From assembly GCA_934045905.1 (NCBI GenBank), contig OW203773.1, positions 14,371,246 through 14,435,245 of the forward strand: a stretch of 64,000 nt of DNA, written 5' to 3'. This document shows positions 13,901-28,900 of the stretch, piece by piece; within the stretch, counting starts at the first letter, position 1; the number at the start of each line of letters is the position of its first letter. Source of the stretch: Leuctra nigra. Lineage: Eukaryota; Arthropoda; Insecta; Plecoptera; Leuctridae. The notes beneath the pieces are model-generated. The model was not told the origin of the DNA. It saw only the letters and a program-made list of their open reading frames with translations, and did no database searches. The translations under genes and the position numbers were made by a program.

Positions 13901-16900
13901 AACCGCGCTATCTTGTGCAGCCCTCCCCATGACTTAAATAAGACCTGAGGCTATTATTTACCTTGTGTACTATTACGTACCTTTACTTAAAAATCCAAAG
14001 CACTTAATTGGATTTATAATAATTGTAAATTAAACAATTTTTTTTTAAATTTAACGCAAAAAGTGCACATATTTTTTATGATTTTTACGGTCATTGTAAT
14101 CAGAGATGGACACTATCTTAGATGGAAGTATCTTAGATACTATCTTAAGATAGAAGAAAGTATCTTCTATCTTCTATCTAAATATATTTTTGGTGACTAT
14201 CTTTTATCTTCCATCTAGAACTATTTATGTTAGTATCTTCCATCTTTTTTCTCCAAAAAGAAAGAAGATACTTTTTTTTCCCTATATTGATTAGATTCTA
14301 TTTATGAAATGTCACACCGTGTCACACTACTACTGTCAGACATAAGCAGTATCTAGATACTTGTATCTTAAGATACGTATCTTAGATACATTTGTATCTT
14401 GTATCTAGTATTTTAAATACATAAGCCAAATGTATCTGTATCTTGTATTTTAAATACCCATTTCTAAAGTATTTTGTATCTTTTTCGAAGATTTAAAATA
14501 CAAGATACATTTTATGCGCCTAGAATTTCAAAAGAGAGCAGACAAGCATAAAAATACACGTTGCCGCATTGAATCGATCAAGAATATGTTAAGTATGTTG
14601 CCTTACAAATAGAACAAATTAAAATTTAATTTAGAAAGTTAGTCCCTAAATTTTTTACTGTTGAATGATGTGTATAATAATATAAAAAGTATCTTTATAT
14701 GTATCTTTTTTGAAGTATCTAAAGATACTATCTTGTATCTTGTATTTTAAATACATCTCTAAAATGTATCTTGTATCTTGTATTTTAGATACCCAAATGA
14801 AAAGTATCAGTATCTTGTATTCCAAATACATTAAAACAGAGTATTTTGCCCATGTCTGACTACTGTTCACTCTTTGATTTCTGTGTAAAAGGTAAATATT
14901 ATCTGAAGTCCATCTAGTGGAGCGGTCGCTCCACCCAGCCAAGTCGTACCGTACACTCACACGCACTCAACATACCGTAAATGCCTAATAACTGAGGAGC
15001 AGACCAACCACTTTTACTGAAAGCAACAACATGGCATTTTCGGCCTACTGGATCATAAAATTGGAAAATCTCACATTGTTGTGAAATATCTTAATTTCGA
15101 GCTATGGCCCACCCCACTCCATATACTAAATTTGGGATCAATAGGTTATGCCATTTGCGTGCTAGAGGGCCGTGAAAACAGTGAAATTACACCCCTTTTA
15201 AAACCTATCTGATGATGATGATATCAGGAAACAACGCTATCACCGCCACAGCCTAAACGGCTTAGCCGATCGATCTGAAATTTTTACCACATGTGCACTT
15301 TTGGCGTCTGAGGTGCCCTTTTATAAATCAAACCGGTAGTCGCCATTTTGAAACCGGAAGTGACGTCATATCTCAAAAACGGCTTAACCGATCGGAACGA
15401 AATTTGCGCCAATCGATTCAGACGGTCCTCTTTATGAAATAACAATAGTTAAATTAAAGTTTTCTAATTACTGAAACCGGAAATGACGTCATAGTTTAGC
15501 GAAATCTGCTTAAATTCACTTCCCTTTATATAAAAACCAACTATATATTCAGAAGGCTTATAATGAAATATTAGTATTTATATACATATTAATACCTACA
15601 ATGTGTAAGAGCTTTCAGCCGCCATTTTGAAAACCGGAAGTGATGCCATATCTCGAAAACGGCTGGACCTATTGGAACGATGCTTTCGCAATTCTTCATG
15701 GCATATCACTTTAAGTTTAAATTTAGCTCCAAACAATATTTTTTTAGTAACTAATTCGGAAATGGCGTATTTTTTTAAAGGAATTAGCCATTGTTGCCCT
15801 AATAAGTTTTACAAGTTGTGTAAATAAACTAAAAAAATAAGTGATATCCCCAGAAAAAACACTCCGTGTAAAAAAACAGCCAAGTCTCTTCAACTAAAAA
15901 AAAATAATTATGAAATCTAAAAATTCTGCACTGAAACGTAGTGATATCAAAAAATGAGCCAAGTCAAAACTTTATTTGAAAATTAAAAAATACTTGGCGC
16001 ATCGTTTTTTTAGGGCATTGTAGGTATAGGTACTATAAGTATATGTATTTATATCTAGCCTATACTTCTAAGCTATTTATATACACGATGCGCCAATTTT
16101 TTTTTTAATTTTCAAATAAAGTTTTGACTTGGCTCATTTTTTCATATCACTACGTTTCAGTGCAGAATTTTTAGATTTCATAATTTATTTTTTTTAGTTG
16201 AAGAGACTTGGCTGTTTTTTTACACGGAGTGTTTTTTATGGGTTATTTATAACTTGAATGCAACAGCAATTGTGATCACAAGACAAGAGATGACTTCTAA
16301 AACAAGCCAATTGCAAAACCAGACCCTTCGCGTTCCGGTTTCATTCGATCATAAAATTGTTAAAAATTATATTTATACTTATAGGTAGGTACAGTTTTTG
16401 TTCATTTATCGTATTCGTAACAAACCTTTATTTGCCCCCATCCACATGCTACACATCTACTATTCTGTTCAAAAAATTATTTAATTTAGAATTTTTTATG
16501 TTGAGGCAAATCATATAATAATTATTATAGTCGGCATGATTTTCTACAATTTTGCTCATACAAAATCTACGATTAATTAATAAAAAAAAAGAATCAATGT
16601 ATCTTTTATCTTGTATCTATCATAAATATAAACTATCTTTAATATTCTATCTTTTCTCATTTTCTAAAAATCTTGTATCTTAGATACTGAAGTTGAGACA
16701 ATCTTGTATCTTCCATCTAGATACTTTTTTCAAGTATCTTTGCCCATCTCTGATTGTAATTAAAAATGTAGAAGGGCCCTAAAATATATATTGCGCGGAA
16801 GGGAGGGTGGGAGGGGCGAAATCTGCGTCAAAGTCTTTCAGAAATTCAACCCTTCAATTCCGTGAACATTTTGCCCTCCCTCGCATATTTCGAGGATACC

Positions 16901-19900
16901 TTGGTCGTGAATGAGCTGTTGATTGCAGGCGTAATCGCGGCGACTGCGCATATGTGCACAAACACGACCCAGCAGATGCTAAGAGATCTGATGCCGTCCA
17001 AGCAGGCAATATCACCGGCAGTTTTAGCGCTCTTCAGTAACTCCTTGCCGTTGGTGTAGAGTGAGAAACAGACGAACAATCTGTTGCGAGAATCTGTAAA
17101 AGAGAAAGAGTTAAATAACTTTTATCTCTTTTTCGAGCCAGTTCTATTGTTATTCCCGCCCTTCTTTCTTTTGACGTTGGCTGCATATCGCATTTGATCC
17201 TCCTTTTAAATTTGTCACGTGATCATCTGGGCGTGACCTTGAGTCGAATCATAGTCGAATTAATGAAAATACAGGGCTGCATGTTGGATCAGAAAGCTCA
17301 GGCTTTTGAGTTGAGCAGAGTGTTAATTCAATTAAGTGAAAATTGATTGGGGCTGATTGATGACGACAACACGATGTGCGACTGCGGAGAATTGCAAGAC
17401 CCGGCACACCTGTTAATATGTCCACTACTTCCCGAGCCCTGTACTATGGCTTATATTTACGAAGCCAATTCGGTGTTTTCGGGCCGAATCCGGAATCGAG
17501 AATAGGACTATACTGTTACTTCACTAATCGACCGTTTGTCTCAATCACAACTTTAATAATAAAAGCAATCAAATGCATGAATAGGAATGGGCTTGTTCAC
17601 TGCCATTTGCTCTCACCAGGATCGCTAGCATAGAGTCTACTTGGGCAGCTTCGTTGGGCCGAGATGGGTAACATTTTTCTTAGTAACCAAAATGTCCGTG
17701 GGATGGCGCCAGCGGTTGGGTAACATCTTTGGTAGTAACTAAAATAAGTTTTAAAGAGTTTTAACTAGGTTTAAATGACCAATTTATGTATTAATAGTCT
17801 TTGGTAGTCTGTTGTAATCTCAAATAAATATACAAATGTAAATTACAGTGTCCTACGTGCATAATATCTTTGTAAAACGAAATGTCATCATTGACCCAAC
17901 ATACCAAGATTCCATTTTTTCAAATTTTCGTCATCTTGCCGCGTTCTAATCTCTGCCCAGTAAATAGTTTTCACATGAAAACAAGAGACGACTTCAGGCT
18001 ACATCTTTGTACTATGTAAAATTTTGTTTTTTTTTGTTAATTTTTGGGTCATTTTTAATAATGTAAACACTCTGTGCCGTAATTATTTGTACCGGAAATC
18101 AATGCCGGAAATGACGTAATTTTCTTACCCATCTCGGCCTAAAGTCGGATTAAAGCAGGTAACATAGTGGCGCCATCTATGCTGAGCTTTGCGTGAACAA
18201 GCCCATTGAGAATAGTTTACCTGAATTTCGTGACTTGAGATCATAAGTCGTACTCAGGAATAGAAGCATAACAACAAAGATCAATACATATCTGAAATGG
18301 AAAAATTTCGTTTAATATTATTTGCTAATTCAGAGTCATCAGTTGCTGTTTAATTTTAATTTCTTTATTATATTACTAAACCTGTATTCTCAACACAGCC
18401 AGGTTCCACTAATGAGAATGAAATATCTATAGAGAAGGGAGGAGAGGAAACCTGGGACGCGTAGCCGGAGGGGTTAACAACAGTCTCAAAATTTAGTGTA
18501 TACCTGCTTTTTTATTTTATGCATTACCTTTTTTTATTATTTTTATACTATTATTTTTTATTTTTTTATTTTTTATTTTAGCTATTGATATTTTGGTTTT
18601 TATTATTTTTTGTCATTGATTTTTTTAAATTTTTTGCTTAACTTTTTTCATATTATTTTATTTTTAAATTATTTTAAAATTTTCCTAATTCCATGCTTTT
18701 TTTTTTTTTTTTTTTTTTAAATATAATTATGATGGGATTTTCTTTCCTTTCCTTTTTTATGAATTTGATTTTTTTTTATTCTTTTTTATGATTTGTATGT
18801 GATTTTTTTAATTTTCTGATTTTTCACATTATTTAGAACTATTAAATTTTGTTGATTTCTTCGAGATTTTTTTAAAAGTGTACACTGATTTTTTTAGTTG
18901 TTAACCCCTCTAGCCTACTCCCGACGAAAGATACCAAGGGGGCCAACGACTTTACGTCCCATCCGAATGATATAGGTTATTAGACTCCTAATTAATTACA
19001 TGGCTGCCCAGTTGGCTGTTGTGAATGGTTGCTTGTTGGCTCGACTGCCACATGTTACGTCATCCACTCTGACTGAGAGGTTTCTGAACACGCTCTGGAG
19101 GTGTGTTCTGACGTCACTCGGCCGACATGACGAGGGCACGCACATGGACCATTGCTGATGACTGCGTGTTGCTACTATGTAATACCTAGCTTGTAAATAC
19201 ATGAACCGATTAGACTAACAATTGAAAATATTATGTCAAAAGTATGTGTTATGAGTTAATTATTTTTTTCATTCGAAAAAACAAGGAACACGTCTGCACT
19301 CTGGTGGCTATTGTGTTACTAGGTAAATGGCGGCTATCAAAGGCGCATTTGTATTAATACCGGGTGGCGCTAAAAAAACTCCCCCTGATTGAGAGGTCAC
19401 TATATCAAAACTATTACAGATAAGATTCTCAAATTTGTACACACATTAGACAACATACCATAATTTAATATGTGCAAGTTTTAAAAACATTACTATTGAA
19501 GGAAAAAAGTTACAGCTGTTCAAATTTGGTTGTCAAAAAAATTATTATACGGAGCTCAAATAGCGCGCGTCGAGAATACTCCAATGGCCGGGACGCTGTT
19601 TCTTCAAAACTACGTACGATATCAAGCTGAAAATTTCAAATTATATTCAAAATAGATTAAGATCGATTGTGTAAAAATTTCAATCAATATCAATATATGG
19701 AACAAAAGTTATTGAATCTTTAAGTTCAATAACAATATTCAATATATCAATATTCATTGAATATATCAATATGCAAATACTTTTGAATTTTTTTATATTT
19801 TTTTTTAAAAAGACAAATGTTTACCAAATATCAACTAATGATACAAATTAATTAATCAAAATAAAAAAAAAATACCAAGTGATAACCCTAAGTTTGTCTT

Positions 19901-22900
19901 TTATCTAATCACTTTTAAAAATTTAAATTATTTCGTCAACCCATTGTCTCCAATCGTATCCAAAAAAGTGCCTGCAACATGCGGTAAAATCGCTCGCGCT
20001 TGCACCATCATTAAGGATGTGAACAAAACCTTGACTTACGGTAGTATCAACAAAGTCATACTGGCGACCTTTCTTGCTCTGCTGTCGTCCCAGCATCACC
20101 AGACAGTGTTGTCCGCCGAACTTGCCCGAGTCAGACGCTACGTCTTCTATCTGCACGCACTCATCGTAGTTGCCCAGATCCACGAGGTTGCCCATCAATA
20201 TGCCGGCGGGGACCTTGGAGCTGGAGTCCAGCACTGGAGGACAGAGTTCATTACAATATGATGATGTCTTCTATCTGCACACACTCATCGATAGTTGCCC
20301 AGATCCACGAGGTTGCCCATCAATATGCCGGCGGGGACCTTGGAGCTGGAGTCCAGCACTGGAGGACAGAGTTCATTACAATATGATGATGTCTTCTATC
20401 TGCACACACTCATCGATAGTTGCCCAGATCCACGAGGTTGCCCATCAATATGCCGGCGGGGACCTTGGAGCTGGAGTCCAGCACTGGAGGACAGAGTTCA
20501 TTAGAATATGATGATGTCTTCTATCTGCACGCACTCATCGTAGTTGCCCAGATCCACGAGGTTGCCCATCAATATGCCGGCGGGGACTTTGGAGCTGGAG
20601 TCCAGCACTGGAGGACAGAGATCACACAGGATTAATTTTATTTATTTTATTTGTGAAGTATTTATTTAGCCAAGGCTATTTCAATACACAGTACAGTAGT
20701 TTATCACTTTTACATTTTACATAATTGGTTACTAATAGTTTAAATTTATGCAATTCTTTAATATTTTTCACTTCATATGGAAGCTTATTAAATTCTTTTA
20801 TACCCCTATTATATATACTATCATTTAATTTTTTTGTATTACAGTGTCCTAAATACACATGATTTGCATTTCTGGTGTCATATTTATGTTCTTTCATTTC
20901 CAACTTAAAATATTTTGGCATTCTTCCTTGGTTAATCTTATAAATAAATATATTAATTGCAATTTCAATCATCTCAGACACCGAGCACCAATTTAATCTC
21001 TTTCTCATAGTTATTGAAGATTGAAATCGATTTTCTTTTAGTGAAAACCTCATTATTTTGTTTTGAATTATTTGTAGTCTGTTAACATATTCACTATTGA
21101 CATTAAAAAACAGTGTGTTACAATAAGTAAAGTGGGGTTTAATGATACAATTATACATCATCTTAGTCCAGTCAGATAAATTTCTACCCACTCGCTGCAG
21201 ATATCCAAACTTTTTTCCTATTTTCTTAATTGTATTCTGCATGTGACTCTTAAAATAAAGTTTATTGTCAATAAACACATAAATATTTAAATTTATCGAC
21301 ACACTCAATATTGATACCACTAATATTGATCTCATCTATCTGCTGGCTTGGGGATCCAGCACTATTATTATAGTGCTATAATATACCAATATACCAATAC
21401 CAATATACCAATAATACCAATAATATACCAATATACCAATAATCATCATTTTAGTTTTAGATTCATTAAGTTTAAGTTTGTTCACATTAAGCCATTCTAC
21501 TATTATTTGAAGTTCAACATTAATTATTCTAATCGCTTCATTTGCACTGCTAGAAGTACAAGACAACACCATGTCATCCGCATAAATATTAAGGAAACAC
21601 TTATCAATAGACACAGATACATCATTTATGTACATTATAAATAACAATGGTCCTAAATTTGATCCTTGTGGTACACCATTCTTACATACTTCCCTTTCAG
21701 ATATACTACTTCCATATTTCACTCTTTGATACCTTCCGTACAGAAAACTTTCGATCCACTTCAATACATTGCCTTTAATTCCAAACCTAGACTTAATTTT
21801 ATATACCAATCTGTCGATATTCACAGTCTCAAAGGCTCTTTTAATATCTAAAAACACTGCAACTGCCTCTTTCTTTTCATCCCAGTCCTTCATCCATTTG
21901 GCTAACAGACATTGCACTGCCGTTTCACATGAATGTTCCTCTCTAAACCCAGACTGATTAACATACAACAAATTATTTTCATTGAGATACTCACTTAGTT
22001 GTCTGTGTACAATTATTTCTATTATTTTATCAAAAATTCCTAGCATATTTATAGGTCTGAATTCACTAATGTTAATAGTGTCCTTAATCTTAGGTACAGG
22101 CACGATCACAGCTTCCTTTAAATCCTGAGGAAACACGCCCTGACTTAATGACTAAAATCTAACAAATAATATTTAACAACTCTATACAATTCTCTGAATA
22201 TTCTATAAGGAATGCCATCAATATCTCCTTTGGTGTGTTTTAACTTTTTGACTTCTTCATTTAGTGTCGTTATTGATATTCTCTTAAATTCACTTAGGTA
22301 ACATTCAACTTCCAACTTCTCACCTATAGTTCATCAGATCCAGTCATATGTGGTATACTGTCTATAATCTTGTCTACACTCTCAATGAAATATTTGTTAA
22401 ATGCATCGGCAATCTCCTTTTCGTCAGAGAATAACTTAGAATCCAAATTCACAATTTCACTTGGCCTGCCACTTCTTCTCTCAGTTTTGATGATTTCCTT
22501 CAGTGTTTTCCACAGTTTAACACTATCTCCTTTAACTGCATCTATTTTTTGTTCATAGTACAACTTCTCCGCATAACGTAGACTTCTATTTACATAATTT
22601 ATTCTTCTTTTATATTGATTCCAATCTTGATTATTTTTGGTGATTTTAGCTTTTTTATACCAGTAATTTCTTTCTTCAATAGTATATTTAATTTCATTGT
22701 TGAACCAGGGCTTCTTTATTCTATCATTATTCTTTACACTCAATTTCTTAATACATTTTTCTTTGGCTGACACTATATTATTTTTGATTATGCTATATCT
22801 TGTATTAGTATCGGGTATATTAAAATTCCACTCTTTACCAGCTAGCTCACATCTAAATTCATCTTGATTAAAATTGTTCCAGTCTTCTATTACTTTATTG

Positions 22901-25900
22901 CTCCTGATTTCTTTTACATTCTTCTGAATACTCTTACTCAGGTCTTTAATGTTAATACCTATTATCTCATGATCAGTAATGCTATTACTGTAGACTTTGG
23001 TTTCCACAGCATCCTTACTGTTAGTTATTACAATATCAATTAGCGTACTACTGTCCTTAGTAATTCGGGTTGGAACTTTTAATAATTGTTGTAATCCATA
23101 GTCCATCAGAATGTTCTTCAGCCTTTTGACTTGTCCTTGGTTTCCTAGCTAATTTAGATTAAGATCTCCCATTAGTATTAAAAATCCCCATAAAAAACAC
23201 ACCGTGTAAAAATGCCAGCCAAGTCTCTTCAACTATAAAAAAATAGAAGAAATCTAAAAATTCAGCACTGAAAAGGAGGGAGTGATATCAAAAAATTGGG
23301 CCAAGTCAAAACTTAATTTTAAAAACCAAAATATACTTAACGCATCGTGCATATAGATCGTTAAGAAGTATAGGCCAGATGTGTGATGTACATAAAATCT
23401 ATCTACCCTATAATGCCGTAAAAAACGATGCGCCAAGTATATTTTAGTTTTTAAAATTAAGTTTTGACTTGGCCCAATTTTTTGATATCACTCCTTTTCA
23501 GTGCTGAATTTTTAGATTTCTTCTATTTTTTTATAGTTGAAGAGACTTGGCTGGCATTTTTACACGGTGTGTTTTTTTATGGGGATATCACTAATTTTTT
23601 AAGTTTATTTACATAACTTGTTACACATATCGGAGCAACAATGACTAATTCCTTTAAAAAAATAAGCCATTTCCGAATAGTTACTATGAAAAATTGTGTA
23701 TGGTGCTAAATATAAGCTTAAAGTGATATTCCACGTAGATTTGTGAAAGCATCGTTCCAATCGGTCAAGCCGTTTTCGATATATGGCATCTCTTCCGGTT
23801 TTCAAAATGGCGGCTGAAATTACTGCCACCTATAATTTGTTTCTATAAATGTTATGTCTCAGTATAAGCCTTCTGAATATATATTTTTATTGCATAAAAA
23901 GAGTTGATTCAGTATGTTTTTAATTTTTATGACGTCATTTCCGGTTTCGGTAATAGTACATCCCAGAAAAAAACACTCCGTGTAAAAAAGGCAGCCAAGT
24001 CTCTTTACTTTAAAAAAATTCAACACCGAAAAGGAGTGATATCAAAAAAGAAGCCAAGTCAATGACATTTCCAAATATTTAATCGTATCTTTGAAATAAA
24101 AGAATAAACACCGAGAAATACTTTACAAAAGGACTTGGCGCATCGTTTTTTTAAAGACATTTTTCTATTCATAAGCATATGCCATTTATAAACAACCGTC
24201 ATTAAGAATTTTTAGAATAATAGGGAAACATCTTTCAATCTAGTGGAGCGGTCGCTCCACCCAGCCAAGTCGTACTATACACTCACAGTCACTCAACATA
24301 CCGTAAATGCCTAATAAACTGAGGAGCAGACCAAACACTTTTACTGTAAGCAACAACATGGCATTTTCGGCCTACTGGATCTCAAAATTGGTTAATCTCA
24401 CATTGTTGCGAAATATCTTAATTTCGAGCTATGGCCCACCCCACTACATATACCAAATTTGGGAACAATAGGTTATGCCATTTGCGCGCTAGAGGACCGA
24501 GAAAACAGTGAAATTACACCACTTTCTGATTCTGAAGATGATGATGATTCTGATGATATCACGAAACGTCGCTATCACCGCCACAGCCTAAACGGCTGAA
24601 CCGATCGACCTGAAATTTTTACCACATGTGCACTTTTGGCGTCTGAGGTGCCTTTTTTTTAAAACCAACCGGAAGCCGCCATTTTGAAACCGGAAGTGAC
24701 GTCATAACTCAAAAACGTCTGGACCGATTAGAACGAAATTAGCGCCATTCGATTTAGATGGTCATCTATATGAAGTATCAATAAAAAAAATATTATTTTC
24801 TTATTTTCTAAACCGGAAGTGACGTCATAAATACGCAATATTTAACTTATTTCAACAAATTATACTTAAAATACGTACATAATTAACTTACATTGTAACA
24901 TAGACAATACAATTTATATATTCAAGGTAGCAGTGTTCTCGGCCGCCATTCCTGAAACCGGAAGTGACGTCATATATCTAAAACGCCTGTACCGATTGCA
25001 ACTGAACTAGCTCCTGCGTATTCATTCTGCTATTTATTTGAAAAATCAATTGTGAAAAATGAATAAATAAATTAATGGTACCGGAAATGGCGGCAGGAAC
25101 CACTAAATGAAACCGGAAGTGACGTCATATATTACAAACGGCATGACCGATTTTACGGAAATATAGGGATTAGGAATTCAGATGGTCGTTCATGAAGGTA
25201 TCAACTAGATAAAACTAGATTGTTTTCTTATTACCTATACCGGAATTCGACCGCTATTTCAAAACCGGAAGTGACGTCATGTATCGAAATCGGCTGGATC
25301 GATTATAACGAAACTTAAGCTATTCTTCTTGGATAATCATTTTCATCTTATACCAAACGCAACTTTTCATAGTAACCAAATCGGTTGAGGCGTATTTTTT
25401 TAAAGAAATTAGTCCTTGCTCGGACATGTGCTACAAGCTGTATGAATAAACTAACAAAAGAAGTGATATCCCAGAAAAAACACTCCGTGTAAAAATACCA
25501 GCCAAGTCTCTTTAACCATAAAAAAAAATAGACGAAATCTAAAAATTCAGCACTGAAAAGGAGTGATATCAAAAAAGGAGCCAAGTCAACGAATTTTCCA
25601 AATTTTAATCGTACCATTGAAATAAAAATATCAACCCCCGAGAAATACTTAAAAAAAGGACTTGGCGCATCGTTTTTTTAAAGACTTTTTTCTATTCTTA
25701 AGCTTATGCCACTCACATACTACGTAGTTCAGAAATGCCTAGAAAAATTGGGACAAAACTTTCAAATTAAATATTGAACATTCTGTAAAATATTTTAAAT
25801 TTAAATATAAGTACGCAAAGAAACATAGCATTGTCTTACAAGCAATAAATACAGAACAGTTGTGTTTGTGATTGGTAGGTACCTATAGTTTTGTGGGTAC

Positions 25901-28900
25901 ATCAACATACCTACTACAGCATTATACTTTGAACCTTCTCGCCGTGTAATTAATTGCTATTAATTAACATTTTATACCAAAAAAATTCATAAATTACATA
26001 ACGTATTACTTTAGATAAAAATCTAGTCAGTAATTATTTGAGTAGCATGGCTCAGTGCACTAGTCACTTATACAAATCTCATTGACGGCCTTCTTGTAAT
26101 GAGCGCTTTCGCTATTTCCCTCAGTCACGATATTGAGAAGTATGATTGATTAATATGACCCTAGAAATAGTGGCAATAACGAATAGACTAGGCCGCTTCC
26201 GTTTATTCGTTATTCGTTTATCCGTTTATTTCCTCTGAATATTGACAAAATACCAAAACTGCCAGTAGGTAAGAGTACTAGTTATATTAAAACGTAGTAT
26301 GATTCGTCGATAATGAATGTGATATACTCAGGAAAATATACTTGTAGAGTTCTTCCTATACTTTTAGGATAGAAAAGTGTCTTTAAAAAAACGATGCGCC
26401 AAGTCCTTTTTTTAAGTATTTCTCGGGGGTTGATATTTTTATTTCAATGGTACGATTAAAATTTGGAAAATTCGTTGACTTGGCTCCTTTTTTGATATCA
26501 CTCCTTTTCAGTGCTGAATTTTTAGATTTCGTCTATTTTTTTTTATAGTTAAAGAGACTTGGCTGGTATTTTTACACGGAGTGTTTTTTCTGGGATTACT
26601 TATTACACATACCTACTGTAAAATATTTTCTATTTGAATACGCGATGAAACTGTTGCCTATTTTTCTATAAATACACAATAGTTATCTTCGTAATATTGT
26701 TTCGTGGCAACATATTTATTAGGTAAGTCTAATGCGTTAATCCTTCTCATCATGAAATAAATTTCTACTGCATTTTGTAGCAATACATTTCACAAAGTAC
26801 ACAGTGAAGTCACATTGTATTTCTATTAAAAAAAATTACTTTATACACTTGACACTTCAAAAATATATAATAGTGTTCCATAGATAGTAAGTAATTATTT
26901 GACAACGTTTCATGATTTCCTTCAGTCAAGATCAAATTATGAAAAGATTCCCTTCTAATATCACCATATTAACAGTAGGTACTGCAAGAATATGTATGAG
27001 CCCACTTCCAATTGTTATTTAATTCTTCCATCCTTATATTACTTATCTATTACAGCATGAAATCTTTCTTCTATCGCCATTGACAAAACTATAAAATAGC
27101 CATTATTAAAAGTAGCTTGATTAATAGATTCTGGCTCTAATAGAAAGAGGAAAATGTACCTACCTATTTGTAAATTTCTTTCTACTTTTAGGATAGAATG
27201 ATGTCTTTAAAAAAACGATGCGCCAAGTCCTTTTGTAAAGTATTTCTCGGTGTTTATTCTTTTATTTCAAAAATACGATTAAATATTTGGAAATGTCATT
27301 GACTTGGCTTCTTTTTTGATATCACTCCTTTTCGGTGTTGAATTTTTTTAAAGTAAAGAGACTTGGCTGGTATTTTTACACGGAGTGTTTTTTTCTGGGA
27401 TATCACTTCTTTTGTTAGTTTATTCATACAGCTTGTAGCACATGTCCTACCAAGGACTAATTTCTTTTAAAAAATACGCCTTAACCGATTTGGTTAGTAA
27501 GAAAAGTTGCATTTGGTAAAAGCTTAAAATGATTATCCAAGAAGAATAGTCTAAGTTTCGTTACAATCTGTCCAGACGTTTTCGATATCTGACTTCACTT
27601 CCAGTTTAAAAAATGGCGCTCAATAATACTGCCGCCTTGAATTCATAAAAGTGCAACATAATTGCATAATTAAGCTGCAATCTCTGCAGTTGTTTTCGAT
27701 ATATGACGTCACTTCCGGTTTTGAAATAGCGGCTAAAAATAATGTCATCTTGAATCCATAAATATAAGGGCTATATAATTACATAATTTAGTTGCAATCG
27801 GTACATCTGTTTTCTATAAATGACGTCACTTCCTGTTTTAAATATGGCGGCCAGAAATAATGTTGTCTTGAATTCATAATTATAAGTCCAACATAATTAG
27901 ATAATTTAGTTGCAATCGGTACAGCCGTTTTCGACATATGACGTCACTTTCGGTCTTAACAATGGCGGTCGAAAATAATGTCGTCTTTAATTCAAAAATA
28001 TAAGTCCTACATAATTACATAATTTAGTTGCAATCGGTACAGCCGTTTTCGATATATGACGTCACTTCCGGTTTTAACAATGGCGGTCGAAAATAATGTC
28101 GTCTTTAATTCAAAAATATAAGTCCTACATAATTACATTATTTAGTTGCAATCGGTACATCCGTTTTTGATATATGACGTCACTTCCGGTTTAAACAATG
28201 GCGGCCAAAAATAAGCTCGTCTTGAATTCATAATTATTAGTCCTACACAATTCCAAAATTTGGTTACAATCGATACAGCCGTTTTCGATATATGACGTCA
28301 CTTCCTGTTTTTGCAAATGGCGGCCGAGTACACCGCAATCTTGAATTTATAATTATTCACAATGTATGTTTCTAAATATCTATTTAAAAGTATAGATTGG
28401 GGAATTTAGTGTCATTTAGCATATTAATGGCGTCATTTAGCATATTTATGACGTCATTTCCGGTATAGGTAATAAGAAAACAATCTAGTTCTATCTAGTT
28501 GATACTTCATGAATAACCTTCTGAATTCTTTAGCGCTAATTTCCGTCAAATCGGTCATGCCGTTTTCAATATATGACGTCACTTCCGGTTTCATTTAGTG
28601 GTTCCTGCCGCCATTTTCGGTACCGTTTATTTGTATATTCATTTATCCCAATTGATTTTTCAAAAAGATTGCAGAATGCATAGACAGGAGCTAGTTCAGT
28701 GGCAATCGGTACAGGTGTTTTCGATATATGACGTCACTTCCGGTTTTAGGAATGGCGACCGAGAACACTGTATTGAAATTATAATTATTTTGTATTGTCT
28801 ATGTTACAATGTAAGCTAATTATATGTGTATTTAAAGTATAATTTGATGAAATAAGCTAAATATTGTGAATTTATGACGTCACTTCCGGTTTAGAAAATA

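Larger units (their letters stand above)
14101..16752. mobile_element. hAT-like non-autonomous element, outer copy
   Basis: Terminal inverted repeats CAGAGATGGACA... / ...TGCCCATCTCTG are bordered by an exact 8-bp duplication ATTGTAAT (14093-14100 and 16753-16760). This is the hAT signature. The interior is rich in GTATCTT / AGATAC repeats. It has been interrupted by an inner hAT copy (14337-14858) and by a reversed hairpin-ended unit (14914-16242). No transposase is present. Confidence 0.88.

Noticed and set aside
20170..20511. Open frames on the plus strand across the 124/125-bp array
   Set aside because: They are mirror frames of the minus-strand exon copies of the NRF-like gene, made long only because the unit repeats.
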